A DNA stretch of 23,882 nucleotides. Source: a virus. The translations under genes and the position numbers were made by a program. Location of the stretch: IMG/VR virus record IMGVR_UViG_3300025949_000091, positions 1 through 23,882 of that record; one strand, given 5' to 3'. Of the stretch, positions 1 to 7,720 are shown piece by piece. The notes beneath the pieces were generated by a model. That model had not been told where the DNA came from, made no database searches, and worked only from the letters and a program-made list of their open reading frames with translations. Position 1 is the first letter of the stretch. Every line of letters starts with the position of its first letter.

Positions 1-2
1 AC

Positions 3-206
3 ATCGACACCGACGGCAGCACACTGACACTCGCAGGCGCTGCCAAGGTCGCGTACGCCGCCGTTCAACTGCGCGGTATGGGCGCGACGGCCGAATGGAT
101 CTTCCATGTCACGTACGGCCCCGCAGAGCACCGCAACCGGCAACTCGCGGCGGTGGTGGAGTTGGCGCTGAACATGAGCGCGCAGACGGCCCGGAGGGCG
201 GCATGA
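3..206 (+). CDS. Hypothetical phage protein (5' end outside window)
   Basis: The third frame is open from the window edge to a TGA at 204-206, giving 67 residues of a protein whose start lies upstream. The stop overlaps the ATG of the exonuclease gene by four bases (ATGA), as at many other junctions here, which argues that it is a real gene in the same operon. The fragment is alanine-rich and mostly helical in appearance, ending in an arginine/alanine run. I do not recognise a family. Its position directly before an exonuclease and a candidate annealing protein suggests, as inference only, a small accessory protein of the recombination block. Confidence 0.6.
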   Translation: MDTDGSTLTLAGAAKVAYAAVQLRGMGATAEWIFHVTYGPAEHRNRQLAAVVELALNMSAQTARRAA

Positions 207-1054
207 AACCCGGCTTCTACGACATGACCGCGCAGGCGTACCACGAGCAGGCCGGGATTGATGTCCCGGCGCTGTCCGCGAGTGTCGCCAAGATCCTTTG
301 CGCCAAGTCGCCGGCGCATGCGTACCACTGTCACCCAAAGCTCGGCGGCGGCCGGTTCGAGTCGACGGACTCGATGGAGTTCGGCACGCTGTTCCACGCA
401 GTCGCACTCGGGCAGATGACAAACGTCGCCATCGGCGAATTCGACGCATGGCAGTCCAAAGAAGCCAAGGCGTTCAAGGCTGCTGCGGAGGCGGCCGGCC
501 AAATCCCAGTCAAGCGCGGCAAGATGGGCGTCGTCAATGCCATGGCGGCGGCGTTCGCGAAGCAGGTTGCAAACTCAGACGCTCGCGGCTTCTACGCGGA
601 CGGCACGCTCACGGAAGCGGCTGCGATCTGGGAGCACGAGGGCGTAGTTTGCAAAACCCTCTTTGACCGCGTGAACGTCGAAACCGGCGTGATTTACGAC
701 ATCAAGACGACCTCGGACGCGAGTCCCGACGCCTGTGAACGCAAGATTGTGCAGATGGGCTACGACATACAGGCCGAGTTCTACCGCATGGCGCTTGAGG
801 CGATTTACCCGGCACTGGCAGGCAAAACGCGGTTCGTTCTGTTGTTCGTGGAAACGTCCGCACCGTGGGTTATGACGCCGTACGAACTCTCGCCGATGGC
901 GGCCGCGATCGGTCGCACGAAGGTATTGAAAGCGATCGGCACCTGGCGCGAATGCCTTCTTTTTGACAACTGGCCTGGTTACTCCACACAGATTCTACAG
1001 ATTGAGCCCAAACCATGGGCGTTGGCCGAAGCACTGGCCGAGGAAACAGAATGA
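203..1054 (+). CDS. PD-(D/E)XK exonuclease, DUF3799 / exonuclease VIII-like
   Basis: This 283-residue protein is likely a phage recombination exonuclease that resects double-stranded ends so that a partner can anneal the exposed strand. The N-terminus has the family-typical pattern of a Tyr-His pair (residues 13-14), then LSAS near 24-27 and SPAHAYH near 36-42, followed by GTLFH with H65. The nuclease core is visible as E138, LFDR with D155, and YDIKTT with D166 and K168, which form the D-x(n)-(D/E)xK signature. It is followed by the MGYDIQAEFY helix (Y187, Q190) typical of lambda-exonuclease/RecB-like nucleases. The start at 203 is chosen because it overlaps the previous stop as ATGA; an in-frame upstream extension to 95 reads through the preceding gene. 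The stop overlaps the next gene's ATG in the same way, so the two are probably translationally coupled. The family call is strong; the in vivo substrate is inferred. Confidence 0.85.
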   Translation: MKPGFYDMTAQAYHEQAGIDVPALSASVAKILCAKSPAHAYHCHPKLGGGRFESTDSMEFGTLFHAVALGQMTNVAIGEFDAWQSKEAKAFKAAAEAAGQIPVKRGKMGVVNAMAAAFAKQVANSDARGFYADGTLTEAAAIWEHEGVVCKTLFDRVNVETGVIYDIKTTSDASPDACERKIVQMGYDIQAEFYRMALEAIYPALAGKTRFVLLFVETSAPWVMTPYELSPMAAAIGRTKVLKAIGTWRECLLFDNWPGYSTQILQIEPKPWALAEALAEETE

Positions 1055-1938
1055 ACGAGCTATCCCTTACCAACAACGCGATTGCCCCCACGTACCGGGA
1101 GCCTGCGGAACCGTCCGCGATCGGCCTGCGGCACGTCCTGACGCCTACGACGGTCAACGAGGCGATGGACATGGCGAAGCTGTTCCACGCTTCCGGGATG
1201 TACCAAGTCGCGAGCGTGGCGCAGGCGTTCGTGATCCTCTCAATGGGTATGGAACTTGGCCTGACGGCAACGCAAGCATTCTGCCGGATTCATGTGATCA
1301 AGGGCAAGCCGTGCCCATCGGCGGACCTGCTGGTCGGATTGGTCAAATCATCGTCTGCGTGCATCTATTTCAAAATCATCGAAACGACGAACGACCGCGC
1401 GGTCTACCAGACGCACCGGCACGGCGAAGACCCGGTGACGATGACCTACACGATGGATGACGCGCGTACCGCCGGCGTCACGGACATGTACAAAAAGTAC
1501 CCGGCGAACATGCTCCGCGCCCGGTGCGCTTCGAACCTTGCCCGCGCCGTCTACCCGGACGTTTGTGCCGGTATGTACACACCCGAAGAGATGGAGACGA
1601 TAGACGTCACACCGTCGCACCAGGAAGCCCTACAGCCGGCCGCGCCGGTCATGTCGCGAGACACGGAACGCAAGGCGATGGCCGACGCCGTGACCGCCAT
1701 CATTCAAACCCTCGACGCGCCGACCAAGGCGGTCGTTCAGACGTACATCAAAGACACCTTCGGGAAAGTGTTCGGAAAGCTTACATACGGCGAACTCGAC
1801 ACGTTGCACAGCTACCTGCTGGATATCGTGACGCCCGTTCAGCCATCGGTCGAACCGCAAGCCGAAGCGAACGAAGACGACGACCAGGGCGACCCGTTTG
1901 CGGACAGCCCGAGTAGCCCAACGGAAGCAGGCGAATAG
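1051..1938 (+). CDS. Candidate RecT/Red-beta-like single-strand annealing protein
   Basis: The 295-residue product resembles phage proteins annotated as RecT-like. Features are a central segment with AQAFVILSMGMELGL, then IHVIKGKPCPSADLLVGLV, a long helical stretch with YPANMLRARCASNLARAVYP, and a low-complexity C-terminus. Proteins of this type sit next to exonucleases and anneal complementary single strands during recombination. The neighbour here is exactly such an exonuclease, whose stop overlaps this ATG (1051). The last 25 residues are strongly acidic (DDDQGDPFADS), resembling the acidic tip of single-stranded DNA binding proteins. The call rests on sequence pattern plus context, not on a motif I can prove, so RecT membership stays probable rather than certain. 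The gene ends in TAG and the next start follows after one base. Confidence 0.6.
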   Translation: MNELSLTNNAIAPTYREPAEPSAIGLRHVLTPTTVNEAMDMAKLFHASGMYQVASVAQAFVILSMGMELGLTATQAFCRIHVIKGKPCPSADLLVGLVKSSSACIYFKIIETTNDRAVYQTHRHGEDPVTMTYTMDDARTAGVTDMYKKYPANMLRARCASNLARAVYPDVCAGMYTPEEMETIDVTPSHQEALQPAAPVMSRDTERKAMADAVTAIIQTLDAPTKAVVQTYIKDTFGKVFGKLTYGELDTLHSYLLDIVTPVQPSVEPQAEANEDDDQGDPFADSPSSPTEAGE

Positions 1939-1939
1939 G

Positions 1940-3049
1940 ATGCAAACCAAACTCGCCAGCGTTCGTCATGGCGATCCCGTCAACGGCGTTTACCTTGTGG
2001 TGAACGCCTTCCCCCTCACCTCGCCAAAGAAAGGCGCTGAGAAGTGGCGCGGGCTGTCATTGATGGTCACGGACGGCACGACGGCCAAAAAGGTATTCCT
2101 TGGCAACTGCCAGGATAACCGCGACCTGATGCAGTTCTACAGCACATGGAAAACAGTTCGTATCGTCGGCAAAGGCAAGCAAAACCAAGGCGATGTCGAG
2201 ATCGCAGCCGACGAGGTGCGCTACGAAGCGGCCGATCCGGACATGCTCACGCCCAAGGCGCTGCGACCGGCGACAGACTACGAAGCGCGTCTCGATGAAC
2301 TGATCGAGCTACTTGACGAGCCTCTGGCCGCCGTGGTCGCGGGCGTGTTCACTCCTGCTGTTCGCGTCCGGTTCTTTCGCATCCCGGCCAGTGAACGCAA
2401 GCACCACGCGGTGCTCGGTGGCCTCGCTCAGCACACGATCGAGGTGGCCGAACTCGCCGCAAACATGGCGCTGACGTGGAACAGCCTTGGCCGTCCGGTG
2501 TCGTGGTCGCTCTGCGTGGCCGGGGCGCTCTGTCATGACGTGGGCAAGATGGTCGAGTATGCGAGTGACGGCTACCCGGCGACCGTGGGTGAAGGTGGAT
2601 TGACGGGCCACATCTACGCCGGCGCTGTCACGGTAGACGAACTCGCTTTCGAAAGCCTCGGCAATACCGCGCGCTTACAGCTTCTGAACGTTCTCCTCGC
2701 TCACCACGGCACCAAGGAATGGGGCTCCCCGGTCACGCCAGCGACGCCGGAGGCGATCATCGTTCACCTGGCCGATATGTGCAGCGCTTGGGTTCAGGGC
2801 TACCACGAAGCGACGCCCGCGCATGGCGAGTTGTGGGCCAAGTCTCCGATCTGCGGATTCGTCTGGAAGGGCGACCGCTACGGGATCGAAGTGCCTGACG
2901 ACCTTGTCGAAGCCGCCGAAAAGCAGTTGGCGCTATTCGATGACCCGAAACCGGCACCTGTGCCGCCCTCACCGTTTCGCCCGCCTGCGATGGCTCCCGC
3001 GCCTGCCGCAAGCGACGACCTCGACGATCCGTTCGCAACGAAGGAATGA
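1940..3049 (+). CDS. OB-fold plus HD-domain nuclease, YhaM-like
   Basis: This 369-residue protein has the two-domain order of the YhaM family of 3'-5' exonucleases. Residues about 10-95 form an OB-fold-like beta-rich nucleic-acid-binding domain. Residues about 150-290 form an HD metal-dependent hydrolase domain. Metal ligands are recognisable: H155/H156 and H165 in HHAVLGGLAQHT, H199-D200 in ALCHDVGK, H224 in GLTGHIYAG, H255-H256 in LLAHHGTKEWGSP, and D279 in VHLADM. The tail is proline-rich and ends DDLDDPFATKE, again like a single-strand-binding-protein tip. The ATG at 1940 is preferred because it follows the upstream TAG by one base with AGCAGG upstream; the longer frame from 1898 would overlap the previous gene. 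Known YhaM enzymes degrade RNA and single-stranded DNA. In this operon a role in trimming single-stranded DNA during recombination is inferred. Confidence 0.8.
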   Translation: MQTKLASVRHGDPVNGVYLVVNAFPLTSPKKGAEKWRGLSLMVTDGTTAKKVFLGNCQDNRDLMQFYSTWKTVRIVGKGKQNQGDVEIAADEVRYEAADPDMLTPKALRPATDYEARLDELIELLDEPLAAVVAGVFTPAVRVRFFRIPASERKHHAVLGGLAQHTIEVAELAANMALTWNSLGRPVSWSLCVAGALCHDVGKMVEYASDGYPATVGEGGLTGHIYAGAVTVDELAFESLGNTARLQLLNVLLAHHGTKEWGSPVTPATPEAIIVHLADMCSAWVQGYHEATPAHGELWAKSPICGFVWKGDRYGIEVPDDLVEAAEKQLALFDDPKPAPVPPSPFRPPAMAPAPAASDDLDDPFATKE

Positions 3050-3051
3050 CC

Positions 3052-3237
3052 ATGAGCAACCCTATCGACACAACCCAGGCACCGACGTTCGCCTTTGACG
3101 ATGGCGGCGACCTGACACCGCGCCGATTCCTGCATCACACACGCACCCGCGCCTGCTGGTCGGGTGCCGGGTTCCTCCTCGCCGTTCTCGTGGGCGTCGT
3201 GATCGTGGCGGCGCTTATCGGCGCGCTGGCGCAGTAG
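3052..3237 (+). CDS. Small single-pass membrane protein
   Basis: Sixty-one residues. The first 38 are polar and include TPRRFLHHTRTR. A clear membrane segment follows (GFLLAVLVGVVIVAALIGAL), ending almost at the C-terminus, so the basic part would stay in the cytoplasm and the protein would be tail-anchored. The ATG at 3052 is chosen over that at 3046 because AAGGA at 3041-3045 is correctly spaced from 3052 and abuts 3046. No family is recognised. It could be an exclusion, holin-like or membrane-tethering protein, but nothing in the sequence decides this. A 37-base gap with a fresh ribosome binding site separates it from the next gene. Confidence 0.65.
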   Translation: MSNPIDTTQAPTFAFDDGGDLTPRRFLHHTRTRACWSGAGFLLAVLVGVVIVAALIGALAQ

Positions 3238-3274
3238 TTTTCACAAGCAAGCACAACAATCAAGGAGCAAATCA

Positions 3275-3925
3275 ATGACCGCAATCTTAGAACGCGAAAG
3301 CGCAATCGAAGCAACCGACTCAGAAATAGCCGAGACAATTACCGCCATGTTCGGCGAAAAGACGCCTGATCTCACCGCAGAAGAAGTCGGGGTCCGTGTT
3401 AGTCAAATGCTGGATGGTGTTCAGTACGAGCGCAATTTAGTTTGCACCTGCTTTGACGCCATCCCCGTTGAGCGACTGGCCGAACTCGGTCAGAAGAACG
3501 CCGAAATCGTTCAGCAGATCCAGGACCTCGAAGAAGAAGCCAGCCGGGTCGCCAAGGTGTTCAAGGCGCGTATCGCGGCCCTTGACGGCGATGTCCGCGA
3601 CCGCAGCCGCGTCATTCGCGCCAAGGTCGAATCCGTGGAAGTAGACTGCCAAGAGCTTTTCGATCGCACGTATGGCCGCGCCTACATTGTCCGCACCGAC
3701 ACCGGCGAGGTAATCGAAAACCGGCCGCTCAGCGAGCGCGAACAGCAGTTGTACATGCAGCTTACGGACGAGGACGAAACAGGCGACGAGCAGGACGGTG
3801 ACGACGAAGATGGTGGCGAGGCTACGGAGACACCGGAAACATCCGACGAGCCAGAAGTACCGCTAACACCGGCGCAGGCCCGTAAGAAGGCCCGCGAACT
3901 CGCAGCGGCTTCCGAAGGCGAATAG
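3275..3925 (+). CDS. Hypothetical acidic coiled-coil phage protein
   Basis: A textbook AAGGAG at 3262-3267 precedes the ATG by seven bases, so the start is secure. The 216-residue product has a helical N-terminal half with a likely coiled coil at about residues 68-115 (LAELGQKNAEIVQQIQDLEE onward, alternating hydrophobic and charged). A short beta-like segment follows (RAYIVRTDTGEVIENRPL), then a very acidic spacer of Glu/Asp/Thr at about 160-195 and a basic C-terminal helix. No known domain is recognised. The acidic linker and coiled coil would fit an oligomeric adaptor or DNA-mimic-like role, but that is speculation. It lies between the recombination genes and the methyltransferase with the same base composition as its neighbours. 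Confidence 0.75.
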   Translation: MTAILERESAIEATDSEIAETITAMFGEKTPDLTAEEVGVRVSQMLDGVQYERNLVCTCFDAIPVERLAELGQKNAEIVQQIQDLEEEASRVAKVFKARIAALDGDVRDRSRVIRAKVESVEVDCQELFDRTYGRAYIVRTDTGEVIENRPLSEREQQLYMQLTDEDETGDEQDGDDEDGGEATETPETSDEPEVPLTPAQARKKARELAAASEGE

Positions 3926-3949
3926 CACTCTCCCGGCAAGGATGCGCCC

Positions 3950-4240
3950 ATGGACAACCTCCACGCCCTCCAGAAGCGCATCCAGGCCCTCACGCTATCC
4001 CGCGCGGCTCCGATCCCGACGCGCCACATACTTCTCTCACGCCCGCTCTCGCAGCCGTGGGACAAGGACCGGCCGGGTGAGTGGACGAACGACCCGGCCC
4101 GGACAGCGGCGGCGGCCTGGGTAGTCGTGGACTGGATCATGGCGCAGCCGGTGATACCGCCGGGGATGGCCGGGGCGCTGGAGCGGTGCGTGGAGACGCT
4201 GGAGACGATCATATGGACGGTGGAAGGGCGATGGCGATGA
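3950..4240 (+). CDS. Hypothetical protein
   Basis: Ninety-six residues beginning MDNLHALQKRIQALTL, with a predicted helix at the N-terminus, a Pro/Arg-rich middle and a tryptophan-containing helical second half (AAAAWVVVDWIMAQPV and ALERCVETLETIIWTVEG). AAGGA lies at 3939-3943, seven bases before the ATG. Its stop overlaps the methyltransferase start at 4237 by four bases, which supports both calls. No family is recognised. The downstream methyltransferase frame is open through this gene on another frame, but that extension is glycine/aspartate-rich and looks like a composition artefact. Confidence 0.6.
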   Translation: MDNLHALQKRIQALTLSRAAPIPTRHILLSRPLSQPWDKDRPGEWTNDPARTAAAAWVVVDWIMAQPVIPPGMAGALERCVETLETIIWTVEGRWR

Positions 4241-5328
4241 GTGTTCACATGGAGATAAGACCCGAAGTGGGACGGAAAGTTGCAGGCGGGGCGGAAATCA
4301 CGTCAACTCTTCTTTGCGGCGACTCACTGACAATGCTCCAAACGCTGCCAAGCGAAAGCGTTCAATGCTGTGTTACATCGCCGCCCTATTTCGGCCTGCG
4401 GGACTATGGCAACGATGGGCAGATCGGGCTTGAAGCAACGCCGGATGAGTATATCACCGCGCTTGTGGCCGTGTTTCGTGAGGTGCGGAGAGTGCTGAAG
4501 GCAGACGGGACGCTCTGGCTGAACCTTGGGGATTCATACGCAGCAGGTGGGAACGGGACATCAGAGCGTTACCAAGAAATGCGCGGACAGAAAACAGCAA
4601 CGGCGCAAAACTTGCCTCGCAAAGTTGCACCAGCCGGTATGAAACCGAAAGACCTTGTTGGCATCCCCTGGATGGCCGCGTTTGCCCTTCGCGCCGATGG
4701 TTGGTACCTGCGCTCAGACATCATCTGGGCCAAAGAAAACCCGATGCCCGAGAGCGTCATGGACCGCCCAACCAGGTCACACGAATACCTGTTCTTGCTC
4801 ACGAAGTCCGCAAGCTACTACTACGACCACGAGGCCATCAAAGAGCCTGCGGTATCGACACATGGCAGCGGAAACGGGTTCGTGAGGGATGAACGACTGA
4901 CCATGAACGGGAGGGGCAGTGAGAAGCCGTGGACGCCAGGCAAGGGCGGAAAGAACTCGTTTAGAGGCCAGGGGCACTTCCGTGAATCCGCCGGCGGTCC
5001 CGCAAATCGCGAGGGTAGGGATATGCGCGATGTTGGGGCCGGCGATACCCGCAACAAGCGCGACGTGTGGACCGTCAACACGAAGCCATTCCCAGAGGCC
5101 CACTTCGCCACGTTCCCACCCGATCTCATAACGCCGTGCATCCTCGCAGGCTCCCGCGAATACGACACGGTTCTCGACCCGTTCAACGGCGCGGCCACAA
5201 CCGGCGTAGTCTGCAAGACACTTCAGCGGTCATACATCGGCATCGACATAAACCCGGATTACATCGAAATATCACGGCGACGATTAGCGAACACGCAAGC
5301 GCCGTTAGCTTTGGAATTCGCCTCATGA
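4237..5328 (+). CDS. DNA methyltransferase (beta-class, N4-cytosine or N6-adenine)
   Basis: A 363-residue S-adenosylmethionine-dependent DNA methyltransferase. The catalytic motif IV TSPPY lies at residues 47-51 near the N-terminus. The SAM-binding motif DPFNGAATTG lies at 314-323 and is followed by SYIGIDINPDYIEIS. This order (motif IV before motif I) is the beta arrangement. TSPPY is common in N4-cytosine enzymes and also in some N6-adenine enzymes, so the target base is not decided. Residues about 175-290, rich in Gly, Arg and Ser, likely hold the target recognition region. ATG 4237 is preferred because GGAAGGG at 4222-4228 is well spaced and the start overlaps the previous stop; ATGs at 4231 and 4249 are alternatives. 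No restriction endonuclease is adjacent, so it is an orphan enzyme, probably protecting phage DNA from host restriction or marking it. Confidence 0.9.
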   Translation: MSVHMEIRPEVGRKVAGGAEITSTLLCGDSLTMLQTLPSESVQCCVTSPPYFGLRDYGNDGQIGLEATPDEYITALVAVFREVRRVLKADGTLWLNLGDSYAAGGNGTSERYQEMRGQKTATAQNLPRKVAPAGMKPKDLVGIPWMAAFALRADGWYLRSDIIWAKENPMPESVMDRPTRSHEYLFLLTKSASYYYDHEAIKEPAVSTHGSGNGFVRDERLTMNGRGSEKPWTPGKGGKNSFRGQGHFRESAGGPANREGRDMRDVGAGDTRNKRDVWTVNTKPFPEAHFATFPPDLITPCILAGSREYDTVLDPFNGAATTGVVCKTLQRSYIGIDINPDYIEISRRRLANTQAPLALEFAS

Positions 5329-5621
5329 CCTACCGTGCCTGCCGCGTCTGCCACGAACGCGAAGAGACACACGTCGTCATGCGCGAGAAGACGACCGGGC
5401 CGATCCTGTGGAACGTGTGGACCTGCACCGAATGCCTGCCGCGTGTCGTGGAGAAGTGCGCAGCCGACGGCGAGACCGTTCGCGTCTTCGGGATCGCACC
5501 GGACCCTAACGCGAGGCCAAAGCTGACACTTGAACAACTACGCGCCCACGAACGCACGCAGCGCCGCCGACGAGACACGGCGGTGACCGCGCACCTGGCG
5601 CAGATGGAGATGGAAGCATGA
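5325..5621 (+). CDS. Small zinc-ribbon protein
   Basis: Ninety-eight residues. Two CxxC knuckles are visible, CRVC at residues 6-9 and CTEC near 34-37, separated by a beta-hairpin-like segment, so a zinc ribbon is likely. The C-terminal half is highly charged and helical (EQLRAHERTQRRRRDT), suggesting nucleic-acid contact. The ATG overlaps the methyltransferase stop (ATGA) and the stop overlaps the next start, so it belongs to the operon. No specific family is recognised; a DNA- or RNA-binding accessory role is an inference. Confidence 0.7.
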   Translation: MTYRACRVCHEREETHVVMREKTTGPILWNVWTCTECLPRVVEKCAADGETVRVFGIAPDPNARPKLTLEQLRAHERTQRRRRDTAVTAHLAQMEMEA

Positions 5622-6142
5622 ACGCAATCGCCACACGATGGCAAGAGACAGACTTCGCCCTGATGAACGCCGCGCAGCTTGACCAGGCTCACCAGGACCT
5701 CGCGTCCGCATGGTGCCACCACGTCAGCGGCAGCGGGAAGGCAGGAGACGCCACCGCAAACGCCCTGCAGATGCAAATGCGCTTCGTGGGGTTCCTCATC
5801 AACCCGGCCACCGAACCCGGGCTAAAGCGCCTGAGCGCGAGCGAAACGCGCATCGGTATCTCGATCGCGCCGGCCGAGGAGTACTTGCCCGATGTGCGGA
5901 CCAGCAAGCACCGCAAGCCCCCAACAGCATCGGCACCGATCGACGCAGCGGACGCAGCGGTGAAGGCGGCACGGCGCGGTGGGCAGCAGTACAGCAAGAA
6001 GACACGCGAAATCATACGGCTTCACCTGCAAGGCATGAGCAACCCGGAGATTCGCAAGGTTATCGGCTGCGACAAGTCCCGCGTGTGGCAAGTCGTTGAC
6101 CGCTATAAAGAGACCGGACGCGGGCTGGGGGTGGAGGCGTGA
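5618..6142 (+). CDS. Helix-turn-helix DNA-binding protein
   Basis: The 174-residue protein has a helical N-terminal domain (about residues 1-75), a Pro/Ala-rich linker, and a clear C-terminal helix-turn-helix at about 126-165. In that motif, SKKTREIIRLHLQGMSNPEI forms the first helices and CDKSRVWQVVDRYKE the recognition helix, resembling Hin/transposase-type and sigma-region-4-type folds. It may be a regulator, or a DNA-binding subunit working with the neighbouring RuvC-like nuclease whose start overlaps its stop by four bases (6139-6142). The two adjacent starts suggest coupled translation. The fold call is solid, the function open. Confidence 0.75.
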   Translation: MNAIATRWQETDFALMNAAQLDQAHQDLASAWCHHVSGSGKAGDATANALQMQMRFVGFLINPATEPGLKRLSASETRIGISIAPAEEYLPDVRTSKHRKPPTASAPIDAADAAVKAARRGGQQYSKKTREIIRLHLQGMSNPEIRKVIGCDKSRVWQVVDRYKETGRGLGVEA

Positions 6143-6909
6143 AAATCCTTGGCATAGACCAGGCCCGCGAGAAATCCGGCGTCTCCCACTGGACAGGCGA
6201 CCGCACCGGCCACACGGCTGACTACGAGACCATGCGCCTCCGTGAGATAGGAACCGCCTGCCTTCCGAAGTGGCGCGACTACATCGTGGACGAGATCGCC
6301 TGCGGTTACGACTTGATCGTGATCGAATGCCCGGTCGTCCTACGGCAAAACAACCTGATCCTATTCCAGATATCCGGCGTGATCCTCGAATACTGCGAGC
6401 GCCGCGGGCAACGCGTCCTCGTGGTGAACGTCCCGGATCTCAAGCTCTACGCGACCGGCGACCACAACGCGAGCAAAGAGCAGATGATTACCGCGGCGAA
6501 ACGCGACATCCTCGTGCCCGGTGCGCACGTCACGGCGGACGAAGCTGACGCGCTCTGGCTCGGGCACTTTGGATTCCATATACTCACCGGATGGGATTGG
6601 CTCAGCGGGCAGCGGCAAGAGATCCTGACGCGCTACAGCAAGACGCCGGAGCAGGTTGCCACCGAGAAGCGCGAGACCCGATTGGCAAAGGCCGCGGCCG
6701 AACTCGCAGCCGAGCAGAAACGGCAGGACCGCATTCGGGAGGCCAACGAGAGGGCGCAGGAGCGCACGCAGCGGGCCGCATTCCGTGAGCTTGAACGGCA
6801 GGCTATCGAGGCACGGAAACGGGCGCGTGCAGCAGCGGCAGAACAGAAGCGATTAGCCAAGCTGGCAAAACCGGCGCGGACAACGAAAGCGAATGCGGCA
6901 GCAAAATGA
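6139..6909 (+). CDS. RuvC-fold Holliday junction resolvase-like nuclease
   Basis: A 256-residue protein with the RNase H-like fold of RuvC resolvases. The first strand is MKILGIDQA with D7, the second acidic residue is E63 in LIVIECP, and the third cluster is TADEADALWLG with D134, E135 and D137. Together these give the four-carboxylate metal site of the family. Residues beyond about 165 form a long, very basic helical tail rich in Ala, Lys and Arg (about 90 residues), absent from standard RuvC and likely to bind DNA nonspecifically. Role: resolving branched intermediates before packaging, working with the exonuclease and annealing protein upstream. GTG at 6139 is the start, overlapping the previous stop. 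Its stop overlaps the next ATG. Confidence 0.8.
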   Translation: MKILGIDQAREKSGVSHWTGDRTGHTADYETMRLREIGTACLPKWRDYIVDEIACGYDLIVIECPVVLRQNNLILFQISGVILEYCERRGQRVLVVNVPDLKLYATGDHNASKEQMITAAKRDILVPGAHVTADEADALWLGHFGFHILTGWDWLSGQRQEILTRYSKTPEQVATEKRETRLAKAAAELAAEQKRQDRIREANERAQERTQRAAFRELERQAIEARKRARAAAAEQKRLAKLAKPARTTKANAAAK

Positions 6910-7718
6910 CCATTAACGAAGACGGTACCAGTATCAAAGGTTGCTCGTATATCTATGCGCCAAAAGGGCAGGCGGGTGAATACGCGCCGCTTGCAGCAAA
7001 CCCTTACCGGGGATGCGGCCACAAATGCGCTTACTGTTATGTTCCCCAAGTCCTTAGAATGGACCGCGGGGAGTTCAACGCAGGCGCGGTCGAGCGCCCG
7101 GACTTTCTGCGCAACGTGACTGCGGATGCGGCCAAATACCAAGCTGCTGGCATTACCGAACAGGTTATGCTTTCATTCACAACAGACCCCTACCATCGCG
7201 ACGACACATCACTGACACGTCAGACGCTCGAAGTCCTGCGAGAACACGGACTCGGCTTCTGCACGCTCACAAAGGGCGGCACGCGGGCGCTGCGCGACAT
7301 CGATCTATTCCGGCCCGATCGCGACGCATTTGCATCAACGCTGACAAGCCTTGACGATGCCTTCAGCCTGAAGTGGGAAGGCGGCGCGGCCCTACCGGGC
7401 GACAGGATCGAAGCGCTCAAAGCGTTCCATGCCGCCGGGATCTTCACATGGGTTTCCTTAGAGCCTACCCTTGACTGCGAATCGAGCAAAGCCGTCGTCC
7501 GCGCCACGCATGAGTTTGTGAACCTCTACAAGGTCGGCCGCGTGAACTACTTGCCCATGACAAAAACAACGGATTGGGAGACGTACACCCACGAAATGAA
7601 TGCCTTGATGGACGATCTTGGCGCAGCACATTATATCAAAAAGGACCTGCAAGAGTTCCTGCCGGAAGGCTATTCAAACCCTATTCGTGTGAAGCAGCAC
7701 CATGGAGCGAAGGCGTAA
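6906..7718 (+). CDS. Radical SAM protein, spore photoproduct lyase-like
   Basis: A 270-residue radical SAM enzyme. The iron-sulfur cluster motif is C37-x3-C41-x2-C44 within NPYRGCGHKCAYCYVPQVLR, the form seen in the SplB/Rv2578c-like branch. Following segments match the SAM barrel: FTTDPYHRDD, LGFCTLTKGGTRALRDID, and a glutamate strand WVSLEPTLD. Spore photoproduct lyase repairs thymine dimers; many relatives are unassigned. The protein is shorter than SplB (about 340 residues) and I cannot confirm the SplB hydrogen-donor cysteine, so DNA repair is a hypothesis. A tRNA- or nucleotide-modifying role is equally possible. It starts within the resolvase stop (ATGA) and shares its operon, which favours a DNA-directed substrate. 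Confidence 0.82.
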   Translation: MTINEDGTSIKGCSYIYAPKGQAGEYAPLAANPYRGCGHKCAYCYVPQVLRMDRGEFNAGAVERPDFLRNVTADAAKYQAAGITEQVMLSFTTDPYHRDDTSLTRQTLEVLREHGLGFCTLTKGGTRALRDIDLFRPDRDAFASTLTSLDDAFSLKWEGGAALPGDRIEALKAFHAAGIFTWVSLEPTLDCESSKAVVRATHEFVNLYKVGRVNYLPMTKTTDWETYTHEMNALMDDLGAAHYIKKDLQEFLPEGYSNPIRVKQHHGAKA

Positions 7719-7720
7719 TT

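Noticed and set aside
95-202. Extension of the exonuclease start to 95
   Set aside because: It reads through the preceding gene, is Arg/Gly-rich and lacks the family N-terminus; ATG 203 gives the expected start.
4081-4236. N-terminal extension of the methyltransferase
   Set aside because: Glycine/aspartate-rich, overlaps a real upstream gene, and a better start with ribosome binding site exists at 4237.
4237-5328. Restriction-modification system
   Set aside because: No endonuclease candidate lies beside the methyltransferase.
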